This document shows, one piece after another, positions 35,160-46,435 of a stretch of DNA of 64,000 bases. How positions within the stretch are numbered: position 1 is the first letter of the stretch; the number at the start of each line of letters is the position of its first letter. The position numbers and the translations under genes are program-made. Source of the stretch: Hanleya hanleyi (taxonomy: Eukaryota; Mollusca; Polyplacophora; Lepidopleurida; Hanleyidae); contig JAVTVY010025247.1 of NCBI GenBank assembly GCA_036873755.1, positions 1-64,000 of the forward strand. The letters are read 5' to 3'. The notes below the pieces were generated by a model, which was given only the letters and a program-made list of their open reading frames with translations, was not told the DNA's origin and did not search any database.

Positions 35160-35465
35160 AAATATTTGACTGAGATACATCATTCTCTAGATGACGAACT
35201 TACAACGAATATTATGGATTAAGAATACTGATCATCGAAACGGATTTGATATTTTTGGAACGTCATGATGTCTTGCCGGCATCATTGAAAAATGTTGACC
35301 GCTTCTCTCTTGCAGGAAACTAGCCTATGTTTATGTATACTATGATTGTCTTTTTGAATTTGGTGCTAATACTGTAATATGGAATATGGAATAGGGCTTT
35401 GGATTATGGACGCGGATATTCTTTAATGGACGACGGCTGAATTATGAATGACCGACCAGACGCTT
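35160..35465 (-). repeat. family X copy, opposite side of the Naiad element
   Basis: It begins GACTGAGATACATCATTCTC and ends GGACGACGGCTGAATTATGA then CAGACGCTTGTAA, the inverse of the X outer terminus. About 115 bp of the shared Y/X domain is missing on the Naiad side. With 32250-32647 it flanks the Naiad fragment as inverted repeats. Confidence 0.8.
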
Positions 35466-35887
35466 GTAATTTCATTGTTTTTGTCTTTTCTATCCCCAGT
35501 GGCCTTGGTCTTTGATCAAGTGGTATTTTTGCATAATCTGATATTTTGTTTCACCTACCTGGGATCAGAAAGGAATTCTACGGAAAATGCCTGTACTTTC
35601 ATAAAAAAGACATATTTGCTGAAAAGTTTAAATGTCATTTACTTCGAAATAAAGTATTAGTTTTCTGGAACAATAGCAAATCATGAAATCTGATATAAAT
35701 TTGCGGGGCCAACAGGGTTCTTTTTTAGATAGCTTGTGTTAACATGGCCAACTATGATCACAAGGCAAATTTCCATTAAAAAATGACAGGTTTCCTTCCT
35801 TGTGGCATAATTACATTGAAATTACATTGAAGTCCAAAATCTCTACACATCCTTTTTCTTCCCGCCCCATACTCCCTTCTCTGTAAC

Positions 35888-36544
35888 ATTTCTCCAAATA
35901 TCCCTATTTTTGAATATGCGCAAAAGCATATGAAATAGACTGGAATTTGGGTTCGTCTGTAACCTGGAGTTGTCCCTCATTCCCCCGTTGTATCTGTTGC
36001 TATGTTATCTTAGGGGTATGAATTGAATGTCGCATCCAGTTACCTTGGCTGATTGACAAATGGTAATGCTCTTTCATCCCACAACAGTGATTGGTCTGAA
36101 AGAATAAAAATATTTATGAGATGGGGTCAATAGATGTGAACTATAATCCAATAATTTAATATCCTATTTAGCGACATATACATATACATAATACCATAGC
36201 TATATAACAATATAATTCAGTGACAATGTTATTACATTCTTAGACATGCTATTTCAGATCGTGACTATTAATTCTATTTTATTAATCTAAGCAACGCTCT
36301 CGATGTCAACTCGCATATGGATAAGCTTATGATAAAGGACGAAAACTGATCATCACGACCTGATATACGAATTTGTACTGTAGGAATTCAGAATATCCAA
36401 ACAATATTTGTCCGTTTCTATAGATTATAATTGATAGACAATGATTGACCAAAACTGCGGCGTACAAACCGAGAAACACACACTACCACTAAAATTATAC
36501 TAATGCAATTTAATAGTTCCAAAAAATTAAAGGCAAATAACATG
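35888..36544. repeat. ~0.65-kb repeat, copy without flanking duplication
   Basis: It runs from TTCTCCAAATATCCC to GGCAAATAACATG and matches 37252-37894 throughout (for example GTAACCTGGAGTTGTCCC, TGGATAAGCTTATGATAAAG, CTGTAGGAATTCAGAATATC). No coding frame and no terminal inverted repeats. Confidence 0.85.
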
Positions 36545-36686
36545 GAACTACTGATTTGCAGATTCAAATCCTACTAATATGACAGAACACAGACAGAACA
36601 GTCGATATTTTGTGCAACTATTGGTAAAATCATAAAAAAAATCCTGTGTGTCATCGCCAGATGAACTAAAGAACGGCTCCAGCTAT

Positions 36687-37079
36687 TTATTTACCCTGAA
36701 CAAAATTTAGTTTCACGAAAAAAGTACTTTTCCCGAGATATGACTCACTTTCAAACTGGGCAGAATGCGGCAATTCGTACAAGTGTCCTTTCGTGACCTC
36801 GCCTTGGGCGCTCGCCCAGTTACCATAGATGTAACGATGTGTAATGGCGATCTCGTCTATAGCTAGCTCATTGACTCCAATCAAGAGAACTCTGATAGAT
36901 CGAATTCCTTCTTCTGTCTGACTATTCATCGCTTTTTGTCGGACAAGAAACAGTTTCTCGGACTGATAAACACTGAGAGTGTTATATTGTGTAACGTTGA
37001 AATGACATATGTCCATGAGTTCCACGCAAAGGCCTACGCAGTCTCGTGGACAGACGGTTATTACATATGTGCTGATGGG
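36687..37079 (-). CDS. unrecognised open frame of ~130 codons, possible exon
   Basis: The frame is open from after a stop at 37080-37082 to a stop at 36687 and contains VCPRDCVGLCVELMDI, then QTEEGIRSIRVLLIGV and ELAIDEIAITHRYIYGNW. Composition looks protein-like (balanced charge, three nearby Cys), unlike the repeat-derived frames elsewhere. No conserved family is recognised and no convincing splice pair is seen. It lies between the two copies of the 0.65-kb repeat. Confidence 0.3.
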   Translation of the reverse strand, partial: PISTYVITVCPRDCVGLCVELMDICHFNVTQYNTLSVYQSEKLFLVRQKAMNSQTEEGIRSIRVLLIGVNELAIDEIAITHRYIYGNWASAQGEVTKGHLYELPHSAQFESESYLGKSTFFVKLNFVQGK

Positions 37080-37251
37080 CTATTCTCGAAGCAATGGTAA
37101 TAATGACTTCACAACCTTCTTATCGGTTAATTTGATTGGAACGTTCAGGAAAAGGGGATATCCCAACTTTCGAAACACGTTGGAAGATATGTATCCATTC
37201 AATCCCCTCTGTCATACTGTACTGTTTTCCCTAAGGAGATGATTCCTGATG

Positions 37252-37894
37252 ATTCTCCAAATATTGAATATGCGCAAAAGCATATGAAATAGACAGAAAT
37301 TTGGGTTCGTCTGTAACCTGGAGTTGTCCCCCATTCCCCCGTTGTATCTGTTGCTATGTTATCTTAGGGGTCTGAATTGATTGTCGCATCCAGTTACCTC
37401 GGCTGATTGACCCATGGTAATGCTCTTTCAGCCCACAACAGTGATTGATCCGTCTGAAAGAAAAAAATATTTATGAGATGGGGCCAATAGATGTGAACTT
37501 TAATCCAATAATTTAATATCCTATTTAGCGACATATACATATACATAAGGGGATATAACAATATAATTCAGTGGCAATGTTATTACATTCTTAGACATGC
37601 TATTTCAGATCGTGACTATTCTATTTTATTAATCTAAGCAACGCTCTCGATGTCATCTCGCATATGGATAAGCTTATGATAAAGGACGAAAACAGATCAT
37701 CACGACCTGATATACGAATTTGTACTGTAGGAATTCAGAATATCCAAACAATATTTGTCCGTTTTTATAGAATATAATTGATAGACAGTGATTGATCAAA
37801 ACTGCGGCCGTACAAACCGAAAAACACAGACTACCAGTAAAATTATACTACAATGCAATTTAATAGTTCCAACAAATTAAAGGCAAATAACATG
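37252..37894. mobile_element. ~0.64-kb repeat inserted with a 17-bp target-site duplication
   Basis: GGAGATGATTCCTGATG at 37235-37251 is repeated exactly at 37895-37911, immediately flanking a copy of the 35888-36544 sequence. Exact 17-bp duplication is typical of target-primed (LINE-mediated) integration, but there is no poly(A) or microsatellite tail. The copy differs from its partner by scattered substitutions and a few short indels. Confidence 0.8.
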
Positions 37895-38035
37895 GGAGAT
37901 GATTCCTGATGTCAAATGGTCTAGTAAAAACTATGGATATGGACCATACATGATATATATCCTTAATCCATCACCCCTTCAAATAAGGAACAGACTCTAG
38001 CAAAATCACAGTGGTTGAACTGTCGCAATCTTGAA

Positions 38036-38100
38036 TTACAATTCAGCCGTTGTCCATTCAAGAATATCCGCGTCCATGATCAAAATACCTATTCCATATT
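38036..38100 (+). repeat. family X copy 7, first segment
   Basis: It runs from AATTACAATTCAGCCGTTGT to CCTATTCCATATT and continues colinearly at 40026 and 41479 after two insertions. All three segments are in the order of the X copy at 21950. Confidence 0.85.
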
Positions 38101-40025
38101 GGTCCGTGTAACCTTGCACAGTTCAATTTTCGTTTTTTTGTTTTTGATTTCTCAAAATCAAAAATTGAAATTTGACCGTCAATTTTCAATTTTCGTTTTT
38201 CGTTTTCGCTTTCTCAAAATCAAAAATTGAAATTTGACATTCAATTTTCAATTTTCGTTTTTCGTTTTACTTCGCGCAAAAATGAAAGTCAGATATTGAA
38301 AATTGCCTCGACTTGTCCGTTTTTCGATTTTTGATTTTAACGTTGACGCGTCAATGTTAACTGCGCGCGCGCAAGGCTTATGATGTCAATTTCGGTCCGC
38401 GGAGTAATATGGGAAGCGCAAATCGGGTTGTGTAGGCAGGTGTGGAGCATAATATGGAAAACCAGTAGGGGGAAAGATATGGGAGTTTCACTACACTATA
38501 GATCCCTGGAGCCAGTCATTCGAGCTGGATTATAATGAGCCAACTGCGCATGTGCAGGATCGTGCAGCAGATGTGAAGTATTATATGGAGAACAACGGGG
38601 CTGATACACATGGGAGTTTCATTAAAGTAGGGTAGTATAATAAATACGTGGGTACCCTAATCATGACCCCCAAAGGAACTTCCCGCGTCGATGCGTTGAA
38701 GCGCTTGACACTCGCACTTAAAGCGTTGAAACGTTTTTGACGCTGAACGTTGACGGGCATCTGAAAGTTCCAACGATCCATGTCCCAAAAATAGAGAAGG
38801 AAGATTGGACCTGAAGCGTTGGAATATTCAGACGTCTGGCGTCAATCATGGTGATTCTGAGCTTGTTTGAAATGGTGGTTTACGGGCCGCTTGCCGTATA
38901 CGGATTTCGTGGCCCATCACCGCGATGCTTACTCTTATTGGTATTACATCGTTGTTGGTATCTTTATAAGTACTATATTTTAAATCAATAACGAATAGCG
39001 GCTGTGTGCTTAATGCTGTTCGCTTTTATAGCGCTCTAAACATCTATTTTTAGAAATGAGAAAATCTAAGGCTGCGTCCTGATTGGCTAAGGCCTCAATG
39101 CCAATAACCAATGAGAACAGCGGGATGACAAGTCCAGACCTGTCTGGTGCATCTTCACAAGTCCAAGTAAATCGTGAATCCTCGCACAGGGTTTATCATG
39201 GACATTTTTGTTGATTCGATTGAGTTCATGAGTCGTTGCCTTGAGTCGTTGCCTCAATCTTGAACATTTCATTCCCCGAGGTTATTTTGAATTAGCATGT
39301 CGGTATCTCAAGCCTGCGGTTTTTGCTTTGACTCTCGATGTCGATTTCAGCCGGACATCAAAGTTATGCCAGCTATGTCACATCTCAAACCGTGCAGTGG
39401 ATTGGCGTAATGAACCAGCTGAGCCTGTACACTAATAGGTTTACTTTTATCCAGAACTACCGTGAGCAATTAACCAAGGCAGTGTTTAGATAACCTAACA
39501 CATCCATCGATACACTGGCTCCCGAGGATGGCCTAGTTGGTCACATGCCTCGCATGCGCCACACCTCTCATACGACACGATTTGCGTTTTCTATTCCACT
39601 CGTCGTACCGAAAGTGACATCATAACCCTTCCACGTGCGAAGTTACGTTTGATACGTCAAAGTTAAAATCAAAAAACGAAAAACGGACAAGTCGAGGCAA
39701 TTTTCAATATTTGATTTTCATTTTTGTGTGAAGCAAAACGAAAAACGAAAATTGAAAATTGACCGTCAAATTTCAATTTTTGATTTTGAGATTACAGAAA
39801 CAAAAAACGAAAATAGAAAATTGACGGTCAAATTTCAATTTTTGATTTTGAGATCACAAAAACAAAAAACGAAAATAAAAAATTGACGGTCAAATTTCAA
39901 TTTTTGATTTTGAGATTACAGAAATAAAAAACGAAAATTGAAAATTGACGGTCAAATTTCAATTTTTGATTTTGAGAAACCAAAAACGAAAAACGAAAAT
40001 TGAACTGTGCAAGGTTACACGGACC
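38101..40025. mobile_element. foldback-type DNA element, 1925 bp, long repeat-built inverted arms
   Basis: The ends are perfect inverted repeats: GGTCCGTGTAACCTTGCACA at 38101 and its inverse ending GGACC at 40025. CATATT flanks both sides (38095-38100 and 40026-40031) and occurs once in uninterrupted X copies, so it is a 6-bp (or 7-bp) target-site duplication. The left arm (38101 to about 38352) holds two and the right arm (about 39652-40025) four units of about 62 bp built from TCAATTTTTGATTTTGAG-type sequence. The inner 1.3 kb has no recognisable gene. Arms of tandem units with unequal copy number are the hallmark of foldback elements. Confidence 0.9.
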
Positions 40026-40087
40026 CATATTCCATACAGTAGTATTGGCATCAAATTCAAAAAGACAATCATAGTATACATAAACAT
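40026..40087 (+). repeat. family X copy 7, middle segment
   Basis: CATATTCCATACAGTAGTAT to GTATACATAAACAT is the colinear X interior between the two inserted elements. Confidence 0.85.
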
Positions 40088-41478
40088 GAATTGCAGGCAA
40101 GCACCTAAAAGGTGCGTGGACTCCTCAGCCTGTTTTTTTTTTTAGTCAAGTAGGATCAGGGCTGCATCTAGAGCCAGTTTAGTTTTGGAAAACATATGGG
40201 CACCCAAAACTCAAATGAAACAAAAAACGAAAGTGTTGTTGTTCAATTTGAAAGGATTTCTGAAGGAAATACTCCTAGTAAAAGCTTCTGGAAGCCTCAA
40301 TATCGATCCGATTGGATAGCTGGGTATTGAATTTCATGTTAATAAACCTCTGTTTTGTGATTATCACAGGCTCATTGCGCCGAAATTCACTTAAAAAAAT
40401 TGGACCCTCAATAATGAATTACGAAAAGGAACTGGGAGTTTGGGATCGGAACCTGCAAAAAATTCCAAGGGGCGGCATAAGCTCCAGGTATGCAAACTGA
40501 TTCAAAATTGCACACAGTCAGGCTAAAAATGGGCTCTCCTAATCACTCTTTTTACATAATTTCCAAGGTACAGTAACATGTTTGGTGACAAAAATTGAAG
40601 CATTATGTTGTACCAGTTAAATGTGTGGACACAAATATGGTTCATGCAAAAGTTTTAGAATAAATCATATGATGTAGAATAGAATGATTTAATAGCAAAA
40701 TTTAAGAAAAATGTTGTCCTTCATTCAATGAGAATCATGAATGGACCAGGCTTTCTTGTATCAGGGAACCTTCAAAATTCACAACGAAACATGCAACCAA
40801 GGGTTCCCGATGGGCATAGATAACAGTGCAAAAGCTAAGCCATCAATAAATTAAAAAATTAAAAAAAATTAAAAATCATGAAATTATCATAGCCATCTGA
40901 AAATCTAATCATTTCATCTGTCAACATTCAGGAAGCTCTCACCAAAGTTTTATCAGGCCCGACTTGATAGATCTGCAGATATTCAGCGGACAAGAACATG
41001 TTGATGGGCATAGATAACAGTGCAGAAGCTTAAAGCCATCAATAAATAATAATTTTTTTTTTAAAAATCATGACATCATCATAGCCATCTGAAAATCTAA
41101 TCATTTCATCTGTCAACATTCAGGAAGCTCTCACCAAAGTTTGGTCGGGCCCGACTTCATAGATCTGTAGATATTCAGCGAACAAGAACATGTTGATGGG
41201 CATAGATAACAGTGCAAAAGCTATGCCATCAATAAATAATAAAAAAAATAATTAAAAATCATGACATCATCATAGCCATCTGAAAATCTAATCATTTCAT
41301 CTGTCAACATTCAGGAAGCTCTCACCAAAGTTTGGTCAGGCCCGACTTCATAGATCTGCAGATATTTAGCGGACAAGAAAATGTTGACGGACGGACGGAC
41401 GGACGGACGCTAGGACGGACGGACGTACGTACATGGCAACGACAAGACCCCACAGCCCTATGGGCTGAGGGGTAACAA
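40088..41478 (+). mobile_element. pearl/HINE-like element B, 1391 bp, inserted in family X
   Basis: Comparison with intact X copies (AAACAT then AGGCTAG) fixes the boundaries: insertion between T40087 and A41479 with no evident duplication. A 5' hairpin GCACCTAAAAGGTGC lies 13 bp inside the left end. Three units of about 193 bp start at 40811, 41005 and 41197 (TGGGCATAGATAACAGTGC). A GGAC microsatellite follows (41386-41430), then a 25-bp hairpin (41448-41472) and TAACAA. Lack of duplication plus end hairpins fits Helitron-like insertion. The unit sequence is unrelated to element A. Confidence 0.85.
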
Positions 41479-41697
41479 AGGCTAGTTTCCCGCAAGAGAG
41501 AAGCGGTCAACAGGTTTCAATGATGCCTTGCCGGCATCATGATGTTCCAAAAATATCAAATCTGTATGGCTGATCAGTATTCTTAATCCATAATATTGGG
41601 TGTAATGTCGTCATCTAGAGAATGATGTATCTCAGTCACGCTTTGATCGTGACTGTTCATATGAGGATCTAGAAGTACATGGGTTGATACGGCCCCT
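41479..41697 (+). repeat. family X copy 7, last segment
   Basis: AGGCTAGTTTCCCGCAAGAG to GTTGATACGGCCCCT. It ends inside the shared Y/X domain, about 35-40 bp short of the usual end. Confidence 0.85.
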
Positions 41698-43240
41698 TTT
41701 TCACAGATCTTCCAACAAAATAGAGGATGTGGGAGGAAAAAAAACAAGGAATATTAACCTGAAGGCTGATCAGAAAATATGTTCCACAGCACTTCAACAA
41801 TACTTGACTGAGTGTCAGGTGTCTAAATTGTTTTAGCAGACCTACAGTATGATTCGCTCGAGTTCTAACAATCAAGACTCTAAATAATGTAATATTAACT
41901 GGTAAATGTTGCTATTATCTGGTGCTGGTGAAGGAACGAAGCATAACCATGATAACTGCACCGTCTGCGAGTGCATCTATTTATATCTCCATTTACTCCG
42001 GTAGTTGTATATTTTGGCAATATACCTCTACAAAGATGAACAAGGCTTTCTCCCGCGTCGAATCTTTGGTAAGATGAGATGATTGCAATGTAATTAAGCG
42101 CAGCATTAAAAGGGTGGTGGAAAATGACATTGTTATCCAGACCTGCTTGGAAAGTAATATCCCGGATGTATCGGAACATGGCATATACGTATCTCGTCTA
42201 GTAGCATTTGTTAGATCCTGTGTAAACTGTGTGACGATTTCAACCAGCGTCACAAAACAGTTTTGAGATAACACCAAACACCTTCACTCGAAATAACTTG
42301 TGTATAATTCAGGTTCAGAACTCCAACCGTTCTCCGGTGACCTATCGTTATATTTTGGCTGTTGATACCTGGGGTATTGAAGAGCAAAATAACGTTGAAC
42401 AGCGCGAGGGCCTTCGATCCAGATTTTTCTTTACAGTCCAAACACCACCATGTCAGTACATTTGGGACAAAATTAGGCAAAATTCATTTTGCTCGCGTAA
42501 AACCACAAGAAAACTGACAACGTTTGAAACCTTCACTTTTCTAAGTAGAAAAGCCAGGAGCTTCGTGATCGTGAATATGTGATTTCTATACAAATTTCAA
42601 GTATTATCAAGTTGTCGAACTCCGAGGATCACGTACATTTGTATTACGAATACAAAATATTTTTTAGTGGAAAATACCTATTATAAATTTTTTAAGTAGT
42701 GATTCATTTACATTGCGTCGTATAAAACAAAAACGTGGTGCCTTCGAACTACTTTTTATCCATACCCCCACAATTATTTTTTGAAGATGTGTGACGTCAT
42801 TGTATCCCCTCGCTGGCTTCTTTTGCATAGGAGATGAAATATGACGTTGCGCTGTACGATTTGCCGTCGCCGTGCAAGTGTCCGCTTGGTATCTGTATAT
42901 CCGATATAGGGTTTGGCACTGCAACACAGCTAGACGCAGGAGGGCTGGTTACCATTGTTGAAAAAACTCTACCTAAGAACGTCAACGATCTGTCAACAAT
43001 ATAAAAAGATAAACAAAACACGGCAAAGAATTGGTATTAATATTAAAATTTATTCAAAAAGACGCAATTGCTCGCAAATACTTCAGAATCAAATTATCTC
43101 ACCTGAGTCAAATATAGAGAATCACTCAGTTCATCACCTTCAGTTTGACACCAAATAGTCCGGGTATATATGAATATGTCAAATGGGCTGTATAATTTAC
43201 AGCATAAACAGATCAAATACAGATTTTATCCTAAGCCAAA
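41698..43240. other. non-coding; Y fragment near 42095
   Basis: AAGCGCAGCATTAAAAGGGT and GGTGGAAAATGA at 42097-42128 match the Y head. Frames elsewhere (41895-42277 minus, 42298-42582 plus, 42664-43021 minus) are unrecognised. Confidence 0.35.
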
Positions 43241-43244
43241 GGTG

Positions 43245-44005
43245 AAACTCTCTGCATCCTACTCATAGCTTTTCCTTTCTAGGTTGGGTCTATTCCTGAC
43301 TCTCACAGTTCCATTTACTCTCTCTCTTCTAAGACGGAAGGCAGTCCATCCATGCCATCCATACTGACTGCAGCTTTAAGCGTAAGATCAAGTCCCTCAG
43401 CCGATATTTTCTTGGCCATATTCTTATAGATCCCTGGAGCGTCAACCAGACACTGAAATGAAGGTCTATTCATCTTTCTATTCGTGGGCATACTCATTTT
43501 GCTAAGCGCACTGTCCGCCGAGAAGGAGTGGTCTTTCAACCAGCTGTTCAATTTCAGACGATCTGTGGGAGATTGAACATTTTCAGAAGAGCTTCTATAT
43601 CTGCTGACACATTATGGGCATCGCAGCTCTGCTGTAATAGATCCCCCGCCAGTGACTTATGCTTGTTTCCGGCCGGGAAACACTTCTTGATGATGGAAAG
43701 ACTATCAGCGAAACAACAAACACATTTCGCAAGAATATCTAACAATCCCAGATCATAACAGTGCTTGACCAGCATCCTAAACTCAAAGGTACAAATATGT
43801 GCCAAGAGTACAACATTTTGGAAACTGCCGAGCCACTGTAAAAATGATTTAATCCCTTCGTCACAGATTTTACAGCATTCCCATCAAGTTATAGATTGCC
43901 GTTTATCTGTGTAAGTTGTGTTATTCTTGCTACCTGCAGACTGAACTGACCAGCTTGACAGATACACTGATCGAACGTCTGTTTCCCATCGCCATCCGTC
44001 GCACA
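43245..44005 (-). pseudogene. DEDDh exonuclease-like gene remnant (PML-like exonuclease group)
   Basis: On the minus strand CDEGIKSFLQWLGSFQNVVL is followed by AHICTFEFRMLVKHC, FADSLSIIKKCFPAGNKHKS and CDAHNVSADIEALLKMF. A frameshift near 43552 follows, then HSFSADSALSKM, APGIYKNMAKKISAEGLDLT and LKAAVSMDGMDGLPSVL. The order and HNVSAD (the His-x4-Asp of Exo III) fit invertebrate and fish proteins with a DnaQ-like exonuclease domain. The Exo II block reads AHI..FEFR where AHN..FDxR is usual. Upstream the frame is broken by stops. It lies downstream, on the same strand, of the Mutator-like remnant; a link is possible but unproven. Confidence 0.65.
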
Positions 44006-44730
44006 GGTGGTTGAAATCCCTGAAAATAAAAAGACTACTCTTGTGAACGATATAAATATATCTAAATCTCGGTACCTGTATATTGCGTAAACGAAGTTTG
44101 GTTATACCCATGTAAAATATGATCACTGAATTGCGAGGCACTCTCTACTCCCTACAATAAACTTCATCCAAGTCATGAATCTTACTCTTGGTTCATAGCA
44201 CAGACGTGAATTTAACATGTCTAGCATAGTTTTCATTTAACATTGGTGTCGTTGTTGTAACGCTAACACGTGTCTGAACAGACAGACTGAATATAACAAT
44301 CGTTTGACTGATTTACAAGAGAACATACATTTACAGGTCAAACATGAAACAAAATACTTTTAACTTACACTGTGGTTTGCTGTAGTTGATCAAAAACATA
44401 ATACTTAGAGCGTAAATTACTTGTAAACTTGTCAAGTTGTGAGATGTGTGGACCTGTTCTGAGCACACGAATCTAACTCCAAACGCGCAAGAGCTCCGAA
44501 GAAAACTAGCGAAGAAATGAGCCCGCTAGGCAGCACGTTTACGTTCCACTCGAAAGTCGGTCACTCAGCCGGGGAACCGTGGAGTCGTGTATTGTAAAAA
44601 AAAAAAAAAAAATGATGATATTCATTTTAATATGGGTAAAATTACAAATTATATCAATTTACAGTAAAATGAAACTGATATATTACAGAAATTGTGTAGA
44701 GGTAAATATATTTTAGGAAACCAATATTTA
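44006..44730. other. non-coding stretch
   Basis: A poly(A) run near 44600 is the only notable feature. Confidence 0.4.
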
Positions 44731-44734
44731 TTTG

Positions 44735-45010
44735 GATATAGCTGTTTATAAAGGTGATGATCTTGTCTGACCACTCATCTAGAAAGGTGATGAGATTTCA
44801 TCACCTTTTTAGGGTGATGACCAAGGATGGCCACTCGTCGTTCATCACCCTAAAAGGGTGATGACTGGATCTCATCACCCTTTTATGGTGATGGCCTGGT
44901 TTCATCACCTTTTTAGGGTGATGGATTTTGTCGTCAACTTTTCTCATCACCCTAAAAGGGTGATGACCAGACCCCATCACCCCAAAAAGGTGATGGCCAA
45001 TCACCTTTTT
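44735..45010. repeat. array of short palindromes built from CATCACC/GGTGATG
   Basis: More than ten alternating CATCACC(C/T)TTTT and AAAAGGTGATG motifs occur within 280 bp, many as back-to-back hairpins such as ATCACCCTAAAAGGGTGATG. Spacers are 10-35 bp and not conserved, so this is neither a simple tandem repeat nor a CRISPR array. Frames of 67-71 codons on each strand are repeat translation. Confidence 0.85.
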
Positions 45011-45069
45011 TCTGACTGTGTGGGGTGGCGGATCCGTCTTACTGAAACTGGTCCAAAATCTTTACCGTT

Positions 45070-45670
45070 TTAAGAAAACAGAGTTCACAGTCTGCCTGCA
45101 TGATCCCCACATTTATCTCATATTATATGTGCGAATAAAATATCGCCCCACTTCCCCCCACTATCGTCTTAGGCTATGCATGGAAGAATGCTTGCCCAAC
45201 ATTTTAAGCTATGAAAACGGCGAGCATTTTGCCCTACATCATCCCCACGCCGGACTTAAACTTTCAGCACGGCCCGGCACATTCCCTACATTGGACTTTG
45301 TCTACGAGCGCTGGAAAAATTCACCCCACCTAATCCCTACAAACAACTCAGTCGATTAACTCCGAAGTTCATTTTCCCCACACCAACCCCACGTTACACT
45401 TTGAATATGTAGCAGATAAAGGTATGCCCTACATCATCCCCACGCGGACTTTGAATTCTCAGAACTGTCGCCCATTCACCCGTCATAATCCCCACATCCG
45501 TCCTACATAATCCCCATATTTATGCTAAATTTGCATAACGGTGGACAGCTGCCCCACACAAACCCTACGTTATCCCCACGAGGAAAGTTCCAAACCACGC
45601 TTCGCCCCACACGAACCCCACGCGCCCACCAATACCCCACACTTTCCCTACGCAATCCCCGCGTTTATGT
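45070..45670 (+). repeat. degenerate CCCCAC-rich array
   Basis: Short motifs of the form CCCTACATCATCCCCACGC recur irregularly (45231, 45426 and many shorter CCCCAC versions), giving strongly C-rich plus and G-rich minus strands with clustered G-tracts. A frame at 45541-45963 is repeat translation for its first two thirds. It may be a subterminal region of a DNA element. Confidence 0.65.
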
Positions 45671-46435
45671 TTGTAAGGGATATGTTACATCGTTGCTCGC
45701 CTCTTTTAATTTTAGATTACCTGCATGGTCAACTGCATCAATACCGGAATAGGTGTGCAAAGAAGGTTGCTCATATTCACTATTTATCAAACTATATAAT
45801 AGTGAAGCTGATATATTTTTGTTTACCTAATCCTGTAGTTTCCACATCAAAAGCACAATCGTATGAAGCAATGGTACTGACCCATTCGACAAATGCTCAC
45901 CGAGTGAATCAGGACGAGGGATCGGTTCAGTGTCCGCCGGCTCTGTGGTCAACTAAGACCTAGTCTTAAACGTCTGTACTTCGGTTGTAGTGGTGTCCAG
46001 AGATATCTCTTTCAACCGCAATCGCCTTCTCTTAGCCTCTTTAGTCCGTTGTTTTCCCTACTATCTCTGGTGCCTTTTTTCAAGTGTGGATGCTCTTGAT
46101 ACGCCGACCTTTCCCGGAGACAAACTCAGTCTTTCAGTGACCTAATATAACAAAATATTATATAGCACTGTCAGTTCAGTTTTGGTCTCGATTTCTTTCA
46201 CATGGAATCTCAGATTACGGCGACATTACTTCAACTTGTTTATATTGCATCATAAAATATATTTCCAATATTATTGATTTCAGTTGTACATTCATTCAGT
46301 GCAGATTTCATACAATTGACGTTTATTCGGCGACACACGTCACAATATATCCGTGAGTGCAATCTTCTGCACTACAGCTGAAGCTATTCGGAAGTTGAAA
46401 GACTCGGAGCCGGAGTAAGTAACGTCTTTCCTTCA
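45671..46435. other. no recognisable feature
   Basis: AT-rich DNA between the C-rich array and the end of the Mutator-like remnant. Confidence 0.4.

Noticed and set aside
39528..39600. tRNA-like box A (GGCCTAGTTGGTCA) inside the foldback element
   Set aside because: No box B at a proper distance and no cloverleaf pairing.
44735..45010. CRISPR array from short palindromic repeats with spacers
   Set aside because: Repeats vary in length and orientation, spacers are irregular, and the context is metazoan.
45541..45963. 140-codon proline-rich gene
   Set aside because: Most of it is the CCCCAC array in translation; the remainder has no recognisable features.
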